Shown in pieces: positions 1 through 8,625 of a stretch of 64,000 bases of DNA. The position numbers were made by a program, and so were the translations under genes. The stretch's first letter is position 1, and the number at the start of each line of letters is the position of its first letter. The stretch is from the NCBI RefSeq assembly GCF_000550805.1, contig NZ_CP004353.1, positions 1,798,001 to 1,862,000 of the forward strand, written 5' to 3'. The notes beneath the pieces are model-generated. The model was not told the origin of the DNA, did not search any database, and saw only the letters and a list, made by a program, of their open reading frames with translations. The DNA comes from Corynebacterium vitaeruminis DSM 20294. GTDB taxonomy: Bacteria > Actinomycetota > Actinomycetes > Mycobacteriales > Mycobacteriaceae.

Positions 1-61
1 GCGGTCCGGCGGCGAGCAGCTCCTGCTCGAGGGCGCGGCGAAGTTTCTCAACGAGGCTCAT
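1..61 (-). CDS. Unidentified protein, N-terminal 20 residues only
   Basis: A minus-strand reading frame begins with ATG at position 61 and leaves the window at its left edge, so only about twenty residues (MSLVEKLRRA and onwards) are visible. A TAGAGT hexamer sits seven bases upstream of the ATG, the leaderless-promoter spacing seen at many genes here, which supports a real start. It follows rnj in the same direction but after a hairpin terminator. Too little remains to name a family. Confidence 0.5.
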   Translation of the reverse strand, partial: MSLVEKLRRALEQELLAAGP

Positions 62-68
62 GCCTTCG

Positions 69-74
69 ACTCTA
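69..74 (-). promoter_or_regulatory. -10 element (TAGAGT) of the partial left-edge gene
   Basis: TAGAGT on the minus strand is followed by seven bases and then the ATG, so the transcript probably starts at the start codon. Confidence 0.45.
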
Positions 75-114
75 GCCCCGATATCACGCGCGGGCTTGTG
101 CCCAGCACGCACAA

Positions 115-150
115 AGGTCCGGCCGCGCCATCGCTGGCACGGCCGGACCT
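115..150 (-). terminator. Hairpin downstream of rnj
   Basis: Eleven-base inverted arms (AGGTCCGGCCG and its complement) at 115-125 and 140-150 lie just past the rnj stop. The following T-run is short, so termination may be partial. Confidence 0.6.
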
Positions 151-165
151 GTCGTTGATTCCGAG

Positions 166-2232
166 TTAGAGGCTCTCGCGGGTAGCGCGGATCTCGTCGT
201 CGCCCACGGCCACCTGCGCGGTGGAGGTCGGGATGACGGTCGGCATGATCATCGGCTTGCGGCGCCAGGTCTGCTCCACGTAGCGGGAGACCTTGCGGCG
301 CAGCTGCTGCACCATGCGGTAAGGATCGTTCTCGCCCTCGGAGGCGAGGTCGTTCATGGTGTTCTCGACCAGCTCGGTGACCTCGGGCATCATGGCCGCG
401 GCATCCTCGGAGAAGCCCTTGGCCTGAACGGTCGGGCGCTCCAGCAGGCGGCCGGTGCGGTTGTCGATGACCGCCGTGATGGCGATGAGGCCGCCCTCGC
501 CCAGCGAGGTGCGCTCCTCGAGGACGTCCTGGTCGATGTCGCCCATGGTGACGCCGTCGACGTAGAGGTTACCGACCGGGATCTGACCCACGACACGGGC
601 ACGCCCGTCGACCAGGTCGACGACGACGCCGTTCTGGGCGAGCACCACGCGGTCGCGCGGGACGCCGGTAGAGATGGCCAGCTCCTTGTTGGCGCGCAGG
701 TGGCGCCACTCGCCGTGAACCGGCATGGCGTTGACCGGGCGGGCGGCGTTGTACAGGAACAGCAGCTCGCCGGAGTAGCCGTGGCCCGAGGTGTGCACCT
801 TGGCGTCGCGGCTGGTGACCACGGTGGCACCGATCTGGGCCAGCATGTTGATGACGCCGAAGACGGCCTCCTCGTTGCCGGGCACCAGGGAGGACGAGAG
901 GATGATGAGGTCGCCGTCGCGGACGGTGATCTGGCGGTGCTCGCGGCGCGCCATGCGCGACAGCGCGGCCATCGGCTCGCCCTGGGTACCGGTGGTGATG
1001 AGCATGACCTTGTGCGGTGCCATCTTCGCGGCATCGTCCATGGTGACGATGGTGCCGCGCGGCGCCTTGAGGTAGCCCAGCTTCTCCGCGATCTCCATGT
1101 TGCGGATCATCGAGCGGCCGTTGAAGGCAACCTTGCGGCCTGCGGCGACGGCGGCGTCGACGGCGGCCTGGACGCGGTAGACGTTCGACGCGAAGGACGC
1201 CAGGATGACGCGCTGCTTGGCGTCGGCGACGAGCCGCTTCAGGGTCGGAGCGATCTCGGCCTCGGAGCCGGACACGCCCGGCGTGGTCGCGTTGGTCGAG
1301 TCGCACAGGAGCAGGTCGACGCCCTCGTCACCGAAGCGGGACAGCGCGGGAAGGTCGGTCGGGCGGCCGTCCGGCGGGGTCTGGTCGAGCTTGATGTCGC
1401 CCGTGTGGACGACGAGCCCCGCGCCGGTCTTGATGGCTACGCCCAGGCAGTCCGGGATGGAGTGGTTAACAGCCCAGAAGCGGACGTTGAACGGGCCGCG
1501 GTTCTCCACGGACTGCTCGTTGACTTCGATGAGCTTCGGGCGCTGACGGTGCTCGCGGCACTTGGCCGCGATGAGCGCCAGGGTGAACTTCGAGGCGATG
1601 ATCGGGATGTCCGCGCGCAGCTTGAGCAGCCACGGGATGGCGCCGATGTGGTCCTCGTGGCCGTGGGTGATCACCAGCGCCTCGACGCGGTCGAGGTGGT
1701 TCTCGATCGGGCCGAAGTCGGGCAGGATGAGGTCCACGCCGGGCTCGCCGGACGAGGGGAACAGCACGCCACAGTCGACGATGAGCAGGCGGTTGTTGTA
1801 CTCGAAGACGGTCATGTTGCGGCCGATCTCGGAGATGCCGCCGAGCGCGTAAATGCGCAGGCCGTTCTTCGGGGCCTTCGGCGGCTGAGGCAGGCGCTCG
1901 GTGAGGTCGGCGCCCTGCATCGACTTCACGACGTTGCGGCGGCTGCGATTGCCGCCCTTGTTGTTGCCGCCCTTGCCCTTGTTCTCCGAGGCGGCGCTGT
2001 TGCCGCCGGAGTTGGAGCCGGAACGGCGGCCGCGGCCGCGGTTGCCGGAGGCGTTCGAGCGGGAGCGGCTGCCACGACGGGAGCCACCCGTACCCTCGTT
2101 ATCGGACGCGTGAGAAGACTCCTCGGCCGCGGGTGCCGCGACCTCAGGAGCCTGAAAAACGGGGGTCTCCGTCGCTTCCGGCGGGCCAGCCTTGCGGGTG
2201 ACCTTCCGTGAGCGCGTACGGGGTTCAGTCAT
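166..2232 (-). CDS. rnj: Ribonuclease J (metallo-beta-lactamase / beta-CASP RNase)
   Basis: RNase J is a zinc-dependent 5'-3' exo- and endoribonuclease in mRNA decay and rRNA maturation. The 688-residue protein carries the metallo-beta-lactamase motif HGHEDH at residues 190-195, followed by the beta-CASP region and C-terminal domain. The first 125 or so residues are extra compared with the roughly 555-residue Firmicute enzymes. They are low-complexity, rich in Ser, Gly, Arg and Asn with RG repeats, and probably form a disordered RNA-binding tail. It starts two bases after the dapA stop, so it is cotranscribed with dapA, as in C. glutamicum. Confidence 0.95.
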   Translation of the reverse strand: MTEPRTRSRKVTRKAGPPEATETPVFQAPEVAAPAAEESSHASDNEGTGGSRRGSRSRSNASGNRGRGRRSGSNSGGNSAASENKGKGGNNKGGNRSRRNVVKSMQGADLTERLPQPPKAPKNGLRIYALGGISEIGRNMTVFEYNNRLLIVDCGVLFPSSGEPGVDLILPDFGPIENHLDRVEALVITHGHEDHIGAIPWLLKLRADIPIIASKFTLALIAAKCREHRQRPKLIEVNEQSVENRGPFNVRFWAVNHSIPDCLGVAIKTGAGLVVHTGDIKLDQTPPDGRPTDLPALSRFGDEGVDLLLCDSTNATTPGVSGSEAEIAPTLKRLVADAKQRVILASFASNVYRVQAAVDAAVAAGRKVAFNGRSMIRNMEIAEKLGYLKAPRGTIVTMDDAAKMAPHKVMLITTGTQGEPMAALSRMARREHRQITVRDGDLIILSSSLVPGNEEAVFGVINMLAQIGATVVTSRDAKVHTSGHGYSGELLFLYNAARPVNAMPVHGEWRHLRANKELAISTGVPRDRVVLAQNGVVVDLVDGRARVVGQIPVGNLYVDGVTMGDIDQDVLEERTSLGEGGLIAITAVIDNRTGRLLERPTVQAKGFSEDAAAMMPEVTELVENTMNDLASEGENDPYRMVQQLRRKVSRYVEQTWRRKPMIMPTVIPTSTAQVAVGDDEIRATRESL

Positions 2233-2234
2233 AT

Positions 2235-3140
2235 CTATAAAACTCCAGAATTCTCCAAGTCGGCGCGCAGCTCCTCGAGCTCCCGCTCGTTCGGCGGGAG
2301 GATCGGCAGGCGCGGATCGCCGACTTCAATGCCCTGCATGCGCAGGGCGGCTTTGGCAAAGCTGACGCCCCCAAGGCGACCTTGGGCGGCGACCAGCGAA
2401 GACAGTTGTGCATTGATATCGCGGGCGGTGTCTAGGTCACCGCTCACAAAGCTGTCGCGCAGCTGGCGCAGTTGGCGCGGGGCGGCATGCCCGATCACGG
2501 AGATGAAGCCGGTGGCTCCAACGCTCAGCCACGGGAGGTTCAGCGGGTCATCGCCCGAGTACCAGGCGAGGCCGGTCTCGCGGATGAGCGGGGTGGCCAC
2601 GGGAATGTTTCCCTTGGCATCCTTGACCGCCTTTACCGTGGGGAGCTCCGCGAGACGACGAATCGTGTCCGGGGCGATCTGCACCGCGGTACGACCCGGA
2701 ATGTCGTAAGCGCAGATGGGCAAGTCCGTGGCCTTCGCGATGGTGGCGAAGTGCTGGTAAATGCCCTCCTGACTCGGCTTCGAGTAGTACGGGGTGACCA
2801 CGAGCAGCGCATCGGCCCCAGCGTCAGCGGAAGCGCGCGCGAGTTCGACCGAGGCAGCGGTGTTGTTGGTGCCAGCGCCAGCGATGAGCTTCGCGCTGTC
2901 CCCCACCTCTTGCCTAACGGCCTTGAGCAGGCTGATCTTTTCTTCCAGCGTGGTGGTCGGCGACTCGCCGGTCGTGCCGGCGAGCACCAGGGAGTCCACC
3001 CCGTTTTCCGCCAGGTGCGCAGCAAGTGCGCGGCCCGCGGCGACGTTGAGCTCGCCGTTGGAATCGAACGGAGTAACCATTGCAACCGAAACGGTGCCGA
3101 AGTACTCGGCACCGTTCATCGCTGTCAAACCTGTGCTCAT
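2235..3140 (-). CDS. dapA: 4-hydroxy-tetrahydrodipicolinate synthase
   Basis: DapA condenses pyruvate with aspartate semialdehyde, the first committed step to diaminopimelate and lysine. At 301 residues it has the usual TIM-barrel length. Family features are visible: GTTGES near residue 58, TPYYSKP with the catalytic tyrosine, and AVKDAKG with the Schiff-base lysine. A TAACCT hexamer lies eight bases upstream of the ATG, so it has its own, probably leaderless, promoter. That fits its separation from dapB and thyX by cstA/ybdD. rnj follows directly. Confidence 0.95.
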   Translation of the reverse strand: MSTGLTAMNGAEYFGTVSVAMVTPFDSNGELNVAAGRALAAHLAENGVDSLVLAGTTGESPTTTLEEKISLLKAVRQEVGDSAKLIAGAGTNNTAASVELARASADAGADALLVVTPYYSKPSQEGIYQHFATIAKATDLPICAYDIPGRTAVQIAPDTIRRLAELPTVKAVKDAKGNIPVATPLIRETGLAWYSGDDPLNLPWLSVGATGFISVIGHAAPRQLRQLRDSFVSGDLDTARDINAQLSSLVAAQGRLGGVSFAKAALRMQGIEVGDPRLPILPPNERELEELRADLENSGVL

Positions 3141-3148
3141 GAAAGGTA

Positions 3149-3154
3149 AGGTTA
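3149..3154 (-). promoter_or_regulatory. -10 element (TAACCT) of dapA
   Basis: TAACCT is eight bases from the dapA ATG. It overlaps the small palindrome AGGTAAGGTTACCT at 3145-3158, which could be an operator. Confidence 0.4.
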
Positions 3155-3265
3155 CCTGTTCTGCACACGAAAGTGCACCATTGCCCCGGAAGTAGGCCCG
3201 AAATGTTATTCACCCGGGGGCGGCCCGCACACCCCGTGGAGATTAGGTGCGGCGCTTTAGCTGAT

Positions 3266-3280
3266 CGTCGACAAGCAAAA
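3266..3280 (-). repeat. Dispersed GCTTGTCGACG repeat, copy 1
   Basis: Minus-strand copy of the window-wide repeat, with exact core GCTTGTCGACG preceded by a T-run. It lies just beyond the ybdD terminator. Confidence 0.7.
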
Positions 3281-3321
3281 AGCGGGCCCGCGCCTTCCGT
3301 TCGTGGAAGATCGCGGGCCCG
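3276..3321 (-). terminator. Rho-independent terminator of cstA-ybdD
   Basis: Perfect ten-base arms CGGGCCCGCG (3283-3292 and 3312-3321) are followed on the minus strand by five T residues. Confidence 0.85.
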
Positions 3322-3327
3322 GTTTGT

Positions 3328-3519
3328 TTAACAGCAGCGCGTCTGGGGGTTGTTCTCCTGGCTGGAGTACCGCTCGCGCCAGTACTCCTTCTTGCTCAGG
3401 ATCTCGCAGCCCGGGTGGGTTGCCTTGCAGTGAGCGACGTAGTTGTCGTAGTCGTGGTCGCCGATGATGGCACCCAGGTACCACCACACGCTCTTGGCGA
3501 CTTTCGTGATGCCCTGCAT
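3328..3519 (-). CDS. YbdD/YjiX-family small protein (DUF466), CstA partner
   Basis: This 63-residue protein has the typical DUF466 pattern: a short conserved N-terminus (VWWYLGAIIGDHDYDNYV), a HPGCE segment and a KEYWRERY-like C-terminal part. Members are small cytosolic partners encoded next to CstA/BtsT carbon-starvation transporters and needed for pyruvate or peptide uptake in enterobacteria. It begins one base after the cstA stop region and is followed by a strong terminator, so the two genes form an operon. The C-terminus ends with two cysteines (RCC). Confidence 0.85.
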   Translation of the reverse strand: MQGITKVAKSVWWYLGAIIGDHDYDNYVAHCKATHPGCEILSKKEYWRERYSSQENNPQTRCC

Positions 3520-3520
3520 G

Positions 3521-5806
3521 CTAGTGCCCCACGTGTCGGCCGGGGTTGCGCGCGTCCCACGCGGCGACCAGCGGCTTCTCGGCGTCGGTGGCGGCCATGC
3601 CGACCGGTGCGAAGAGCTTCGACGGGATGAACGGCTCCTCGGAGGTCTCCGGCACCTCGCCGCGAGAATGCTGCTTGGCGGCCTTGATCGTGGCGATGAT
3701 GCAGGTGAGGACCACGATCGCGGTGAGGATGAGGTAGAGCACCGACAGCGAGCCCTGGACCGCGGTGTTGCGGACCACCGCGGCGATGGCCTCGGGGGTC
3801 TTCGCGGTACCGAAGGACGACAGACCCTGCGCCTGGGCGTCCCTGAAGGCCGCGTGCTGGGCCCAGTAGCCGATGGACGGCTTGCTGCTGAAGATCTTCT
3901 GCCAGGAGGCGTAGAAGGTGACGATGACGTCCCAGGCCAGCGGCAGGCCCGGAACCCAGGCGTACTTCAGGCCGGTCTTCTTCACCACGACCACGAGGCA
4001 CAGGCCCAGCGCGAGCGCGGCGAGAAGCTGGTTGGAGATGCCGAACAGCGGGAAGAGCATGTTGATGCCGCCCAGCGGATCGGTCACGCCCATGAGCAGG
4101 ATGGAGCCCCAGCCGGCGCAGATGATGATGGTGGCGATCCAGGCGCCCGGCTTCCAGTGCGGGTCCTTGAACTTGCCCAGGCCGGGGATGGCGCCGAGGG
4201 TGTCGGTGAACAGGAAGCGGGCCACGCGGGTACCGGCGTCGATCGTGGTGAGGATGAACAGCGCCTCAAACATGATGGCGAAGTGATACCAGAAGGCCTG
4301 CAGCGAGTCGTTGCCGAAGATGTCGGTGAGGATGTGCGACATGCCGAAGGCGAAGGTCGGGGCGCCACCGGTGCGGGAGACGATGGACTGCTCGCCGATC
4401 GCCTGGGCTGCGTTGGTCAGAAGCGACGGGTCGATGTTGTCGCCGCGCAGGCCGAGCCCGTTGACGTAGGCAGCGGCGGTCTCTGCGGTTCCGCCCGTGA
4501 CGCCCGCGGGGGCATTCATGGAGAAGTAGAGGTGCTGGTCGATGATGCAGGCCGCGACGAGCGCCATCATGGCGACGAAGGACTCGACGAGCATGGAGCC
4601 GTAGCCGATCATGCGCATCTGGGCTTCCTTCTCCACCAGCTTCGGCGTGGTGCCGGAGGACACGAGCGCGTGGAAGCCGGACAGCGCGCCACAGGCGATG
4701 GTGATGAACAGGAACGGGAACAGGTTACCGGCGAAGACCGGCCCGGTGCCGTCGAGCGCGAAGTGCGTGACGGCGGGCATCTGAACCTCGGGGCGGTCGA
4801 TGATGATTCCCACGGCGAGCAGTCCGATGACGCCGATCTTCATGAAGGTGGACAGGTAGTCGCGCGGGGCGAGCAGCAGCCACACCGGCAGGATCGCGGC
4901 GACCACGCCGTAGATGATGAGTGCCCAGGAGATGGCGACCTTGGACAGGGTGAAGATGTCCTGGCCCCAGTCGGTTCCGGCGACCCAGCCGCCGCCGACG
5001 ATGGCGAGCACGAGCAGGACCACGCCGATGAGCGAGGTCTCCATGACCGCGCCCGGGCGGATGTAGCGCATGTAAACGCCCATGAACAGGGCGATCGGGA
5101 TGGTCATGAAGATGGAGAACACGCCCCACGGGGAATCCGCCAGCGCATTGACGACGACCAAGGCGAGAACCGCAATGAGGAAGACCATGATGGTGGCGAT
5201 GGCGAACATGCCGATCGCGCCGCCAAGCGTGCCGACCTCGTCCTTGAGCATGGTGCCCAGCGAGCGGCCGCGGCGGCGAGTAGAGATCCACAGGGTGAGG
5301 TAGTCCTGGATGGCGCCGGCGAAGATCACGCCGATGATGATCCACAGCGTGGAGGGCAGGTAGCCCATCTGCGCGGCGAGGATCGGGCCGACGAGCGGGC
5401 CGGCGCCAGCGATCGCGGCGAAGTGGTGGCCGAAGAGCACGCGGCGGTCGGTGGGCATGAAGTCCTTGCCGTCGTTGTCGTACTCGGCCGGGGTCGCGCG
5501 GTCGGCGCGCGGCTTGACGATGCGCAGCTCCACGTAGCGGGCGTAGAACGAGTAGGCGATGATGTAGGAGCCGATGGCGGCAAGCACCAGCCACATGGCG
5601 TTGATCGACTCCCCTCGGCTGAAGCCGAGGATGCCCCACGCGATAGCGGCGATCACGGCGATGATCGCAAACACGATCTTCTTCTTCGGGCTCATCTTCC
5701 GCTTGTCGTCCACGCCGACGGGAAGATCGGTGGCGTCGCTGTAGACGTACTCGACCCCCTCGGGCGCCTCGGCGAGGCCATCGTTCGTTTTCAGGGAACT
5801 GGTCAC
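3521..5806 (-). CDS. cstA: CstA-family carbon starvation transporter
   Basis: CstA proteins are polytopic inner-membrane transporters linked to pyruvate and/or peptide uptake during carbon limitation. The 761-residue sequence is largely hydrophobic with many membrane spans and matches CstA throughout, including GHHFAAIAGAGPLVGPI. I chose GTG at 5806 because AAGGAG lies six bases upstream; the open frame runs on to 5869 but has no ribosome site there. It lies between thyX and dapA, which are adjacent in C. glutamicum as I remember it, so the cstA/ybdD pair appears inserted into the dap cluster. It has its own promoter region upstream. Confidence 0.92.
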   Translation of the reverse strand: MTSSLKTNDGLAEAPEGVEYVYSDATDLPVGVDDKRKMSPKKKIVFAIIAVIAAIAWGILGFSRGESINAMWLVLAAIGSYIIAYSFYARYVELRIVKPRADRATPAEYDNDGKDFMPTDRRVLFGHHFAAIAGAGPLVGPILAAQMGYLPSTLWIIIGVIFAGAIQDYLTLWISTRRRGRSLGTMLKDEVGTLGGAIGMFAIATIMVFLIAVLALVVVNALADSPWGVFSIFMTIPIALFMGVYMRYIRPGAVMETSLIGVVLLVLAIVGGGWVAGTDWGQDIFTLSKVAISWALIIYGVVAAILPVWLLLAPRDYLSTFMKIGVIGLLAVGIIIDRPEVQMPAVTHFALDGTGPVFAGNLFPFLFITIACGALSGFHALVSSGTTPKLVEKEAQMRMIGYGSMLVESFVAMMALVAACIIDQHLYFSMNAPAGVTGGTAETAAAYVNGLGLRGDNIDPSLLTNAAQAIGEQSIVSRTGGAPTFAFGMSHILTDIFGNDSLQAFWYHFAIMFEALFILTTIDAGTRVARFLFTDTLGAIPGLGKFKDPHWKPGAWIATIIICAGWGSILLMGVTDPLGGINMLFPLFGISNQLLAALALGLCLVVVVKKTGLKYAWVPGLPLAWDVIVTFYASWQKIFSSKPSIGYWAQHAAFRDAQAQGLSSFGTAKTPEAIAAVVRNTAVQGSLSVLYLILTAIVVLTCIIATIKAAKQHSRGEVPETSEEPFIPSKLFAPVGMAATDAEKPLVAAWDARNPGRHVGH

Positions 5807-5886
5807 ACCACGCTCCTTATCTCTTAGCAGTGTTAGGTATCTACCCCCACGCGACGCAAAGTGACCCACGTCTCGTTTGGTTGAAA

Positions 5887-5892
5887 ATAGTA
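5887..5892 (-). promoter_or_regulatory. Candidate -10 element of cstA
   Basis: TACTAT in the AT-rich stretch upstream would give a leader of about 75 nt carrying the AAGGAG ribosome site. No convincing -35 is visible. Confidence 0.4.
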
Positions 5893-5911
5893 TGCCCTTT
5901 AATGGTTTGAG

Positions 5912-5928
5912 ATTCCACCCCGTGGGAT
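5912..5928. promoter_or_regulatory. Inverted repeat at the cstA promoter
   Basis: GATTCCAC-CCC-GTGGGAT is a near-perfect inverted repeat at the expected -35 position of the TACTAT promoter. It is a plausible regulator site. I cannot assign a protein, and it does not match the GlxR consensus as I remember it. Confidence 0.4.
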
Positions 5929-6439
5929 TTCCAAGCCCAGAGAGACTGTTTCATGGCAAAACTATCCCACATTAGGAGATGTTGATTTTCTAATGCAAAA
6001 TAGGCGCAAGAAAAGCTCTCTCATTTAGGCGGGGCTTGTACGCAAGCACCCCCGCGCACCCGTTTTGGCCACGCCGTTTTTATCGATCAAGGCGCGCGCC
6101 CTACCCCCACAGGATCGCTCAAAACACAGAATCGCAAGGACCGCCCCACCGGCCCCACAAGGCCGCTCCCCGCCAAATCCCCGGCGCGAAGCGAACGACG
6201 CTTGGGTGGGCCAAGTTCCCACCACCCCTAAAGCGGGGGTTGCTGCCGCCGCGAAGCGATCAGCGGGCGGTCCTTGCGTGATCGGTTAAGTCGGCGGCGG
6301 GTTGGCTGGTCGCGAGGCCGGGTCGGCTCGCGCCGCGTGGCCCTCCACCCTAATTCAGCACCGAATCAGCCAGTCGCCTGCAAACACGCGCTTTCTTGAC
6401 GCCCCGTGCGGCGCGAATCCGCAGGTGGTCAAAAGTGAA
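5929..6439. other. Non-coding gap between cstA and thyX
   Basis: About 500 bp holds only short frames with no ribosome site, recognizable protein or consistent codon bias. The left part (to about 6020) is AT-rich and the remainder GC-rich. I see no RNA gene. Confidence 0.5.
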
Positions 6440-6469
6440 GCCTGTCAAACAAGCGCTTGTTTGACAGGC
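6440..6469. promoter_or_regulatory. 30-bp perfect palindrome, TetR-type operator candidate
   Basis: GCCTGTCAAACAAGC is followed immediately by its exact reverse complement, giving a 30-bp palindrome without a loop. Its centre AACAAGCGCTTGTT fits AnCAAGnnCTTGnT, the KstR2 consensus as I recall it. It has no T-run and stands apart from the thyX terminator, so it looks like a protein-binding site. No gene start lies beside it. Confidence 0.6.
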
Positions 6470-6508
6470 GGCGACCGCGGATGGCGACAATGGCCCCAAA
6501 GAAACAGC

Positions 6509-6539
6509 AACGGGAGCCGACCTGCGGTCGACTCCCGTT
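6509..6539 (-). terminator. Hairpin downstream of thyX
   Basis: AACGGGAG-C-CGAC pairs with GTCG-A-CTCCCGTT. It lies about 40 bp past the thyX stop and ends the dapB-thyX transcript. Confidence 0.65.
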
Positions 6540-6579
6540 CCACTGCCCCTCCCAAAGCTAGGTGCGGGGCAATCCCAGC

Positions 6580-7332
6580 CTAGAAGTCCGTCACGTACGG
6601 GCTCGTGGCCATCTTCGAGCCATCCACGAGCGTGGTGATCTCGAAGTCGCCGAAGGCGACCGGGGCCTGCTCCTTGAGCAGCTCGAGGCACTCGACGGCG
6701 AGGGTACGGATCTCCACGTCCGCGTGCTCGGAGGCGCGCATCCCGATGAAGTGCCGCCACGTGCGGAAATTGCCGGTGACCACGATGCGGGACTCCATCG
6801 CGTTCGGCAGGATGGCGCGGGCCGCCTGGCGGGCCTGCTTCTTGCGCAGCAGGGCGTTGGGCTCGTCCGCGAGCTTCTCCTCCAAAGCCTTGAGTATCTC
6901 GTTGTAGGTAAAGCGGGCCTCGTCCACCGCGCGCAGGAACAGCCGCCGCAGGTCCTCGTCCTCGTCGATGAGCGGCGGGACGATGACCTCGGTCTGCTGC
7001 TGGTGCACGAAGCGCTGGGACAGCTGCGAGAAGGAGAAGTGGCGGTGGCGGGTCAGCTCATGGGTGGCCGAGCGCGACAGGCCGCGGATGTAGAGGGTCG
7101 CCGTCGGGTGCTCGAGCAGCGCCGTGTGGCCGACCTCCATGATGTGGCGCAGGTAGGCCTCGTTCGACGCCGTGCGCGGGTTCGGCTTGTCAAAGCTCTC
7201 GTAGCACGCCCGCCCGGCGAACTCGATGAGCGCCTCCGACGGGCTAGCCTCGGTGGACCAGTCCACGTCCGACGGGGGGAAGAAGGAGCTGCACGCCACC
7301 AGCTGAACGTTGAGCAGCTTTTGCTTTGCCAT
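6580..7332 (-). CDS. thyX: Flavin-dependent thymidylate synthase
   Basis: ThyX makes dTMP from dUMP using methylene-tetrahydrofolate and FAD/NADPH. The 250-residue protein carries the ThyX signature [14 protein letters not shown] (RHRx7S) at about residues 95-108. It starts three bases after the dapB stop and is presumably translated from the same mRNA. Upstream dapB and, past the cstA/ybdD block, dapA and rnj recall the dapB-ORF2-dapA-ORF4 cluster of C. glutamicum, where ORF2 is thyX. Confidence 0.95.
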   Translation of the reverse strand: MAKQKLLNVQLVACSSFFPPSDVDWSTEASPSEALIEFAGRACYESFDKPNPRTASNEAYLRHIMEVGHTALLEHPTATLYIRGLSRSATHELTRHRHFSFSQLSQRFVHQQQTEVIVPPLIDEDEDLRRLFLRAVDEARFTYNEILKALEEKLADEPNALLRKKQARQAARAILPNAMESRIVVTGNFRTWRHFIGMRASEHADVEIRTLAVECLELLKEQAPVAFGDFEITTLVDGSKMATSPYVTDF

Positions 7333-7335
7333 GGC

Positions 7336-8091
<756 letters not shown>

Positions 8092-8196
8092 TTACTCGGC
8101 TGAAGAATTCTTGGCTTTACTTCCTGCGCCAAGCATACCGTTCTCTTCGCCGCGCCTGTCGGTGCCGCCCCAGCCTCGCCGGAGGCAAACAGACAC

Positions 8197-8202
8197 TAAG
8201 CT
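8197..8202 (+). promoter_or_regulatory. -10 element (TAAGCT) of the VOC-family gene
   Basis: TAAGCT is eight bases before the ATG at 8211. A weak AAGG also lies close to the ATG. Confidence 0.35.
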
Positions 8203-8210
8203 GGCAAGGC

Positions 8211-8621
8211 ATGAGAATTTACATCGCATCCGTCATGGTCGACGACGTCGCAAAGGCACACGATTTCTACGTAGGCACGCTGGGATTCCAGGTCCGCGAC
8301 GACGTCACCGCAGGCGATTACCGCTGGCTCACCGTGTGCAACCCGGGCGAGCCCGACGGCACCCAGCTCCTCCTCGAGCCCAAGGGCCACCCCGCCGCGG
8401 TGCCGTTCACCGCGGCTCTCAAGAGCGACGGCATCCCGCTCACCCAGTTCCTGTCCGAGGATGTCGCCGCCGAGTACGAGGCGCTCAAGGCCAAGGGCGT
8501 CACCTTTACCATGGAGCCCACCGACGTCGGCCCGTCCATCATCGCGATTTTCGACGACACGGTGGGCAACCTGATCCAGCTCGTCCAGCTCAAGAAGCAG
8601 CTCTCCGTCAGGCCTCGATGA
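8211..8621 (+). CDS. VOC-family (glyoxalase/bleomycin-resistance fold) protein
   Basis: This 136-residue protein has the single-module vicinal-oxygen-chelate pattern: MVDDVAKAHDFYVGTLGF at the N-terminus, a central ADGTQLLLE-like strand (EPDGTQLLLEP) and a C-terminal DDTVGNLIQLVQ strand. Such proteins bind metals or act as dioxygenases, isomerases or antibiotic-binding proteins; the substrate cannot be told from the sequence. It is a single plus-strand gene whose stop lies four bases from the putA stop. Confidence 0.8.
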   Translation: MRIYIASVMVDDVAKAHDFYVGTLGFQVRDDVTAGDYRWLTVCNPGEPDGTQLLLEPKGHPAAVPFTAALKSDGIPLTQFLSEDVAAEYEALKAKGVTFTMEPTDVGPSIIAIFDDTVGNLIQLVQLKKQLSVRPR

Positions 8622-8625
8622 AGAA

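Noticed and set aside
700..2211. A 503-codon plus-strand frame opposite rnj
   Set aside because: Shadow frame; the codon pattern reflects the rnj third-position GC bias.
3464..5827. A 787-codon plus-strand open frame opposite cstA
   Set aside because: Antisense shadow with Asp/Gly/Val/His-rich translation and no recognizable domain.
6036..6583. Short frames between cstA and thyX
   Set aside because: No ribosome site, promoter spacing or recognizable protein; they overlap one another in several phases, as expected in GC-rich non-coding DNA.
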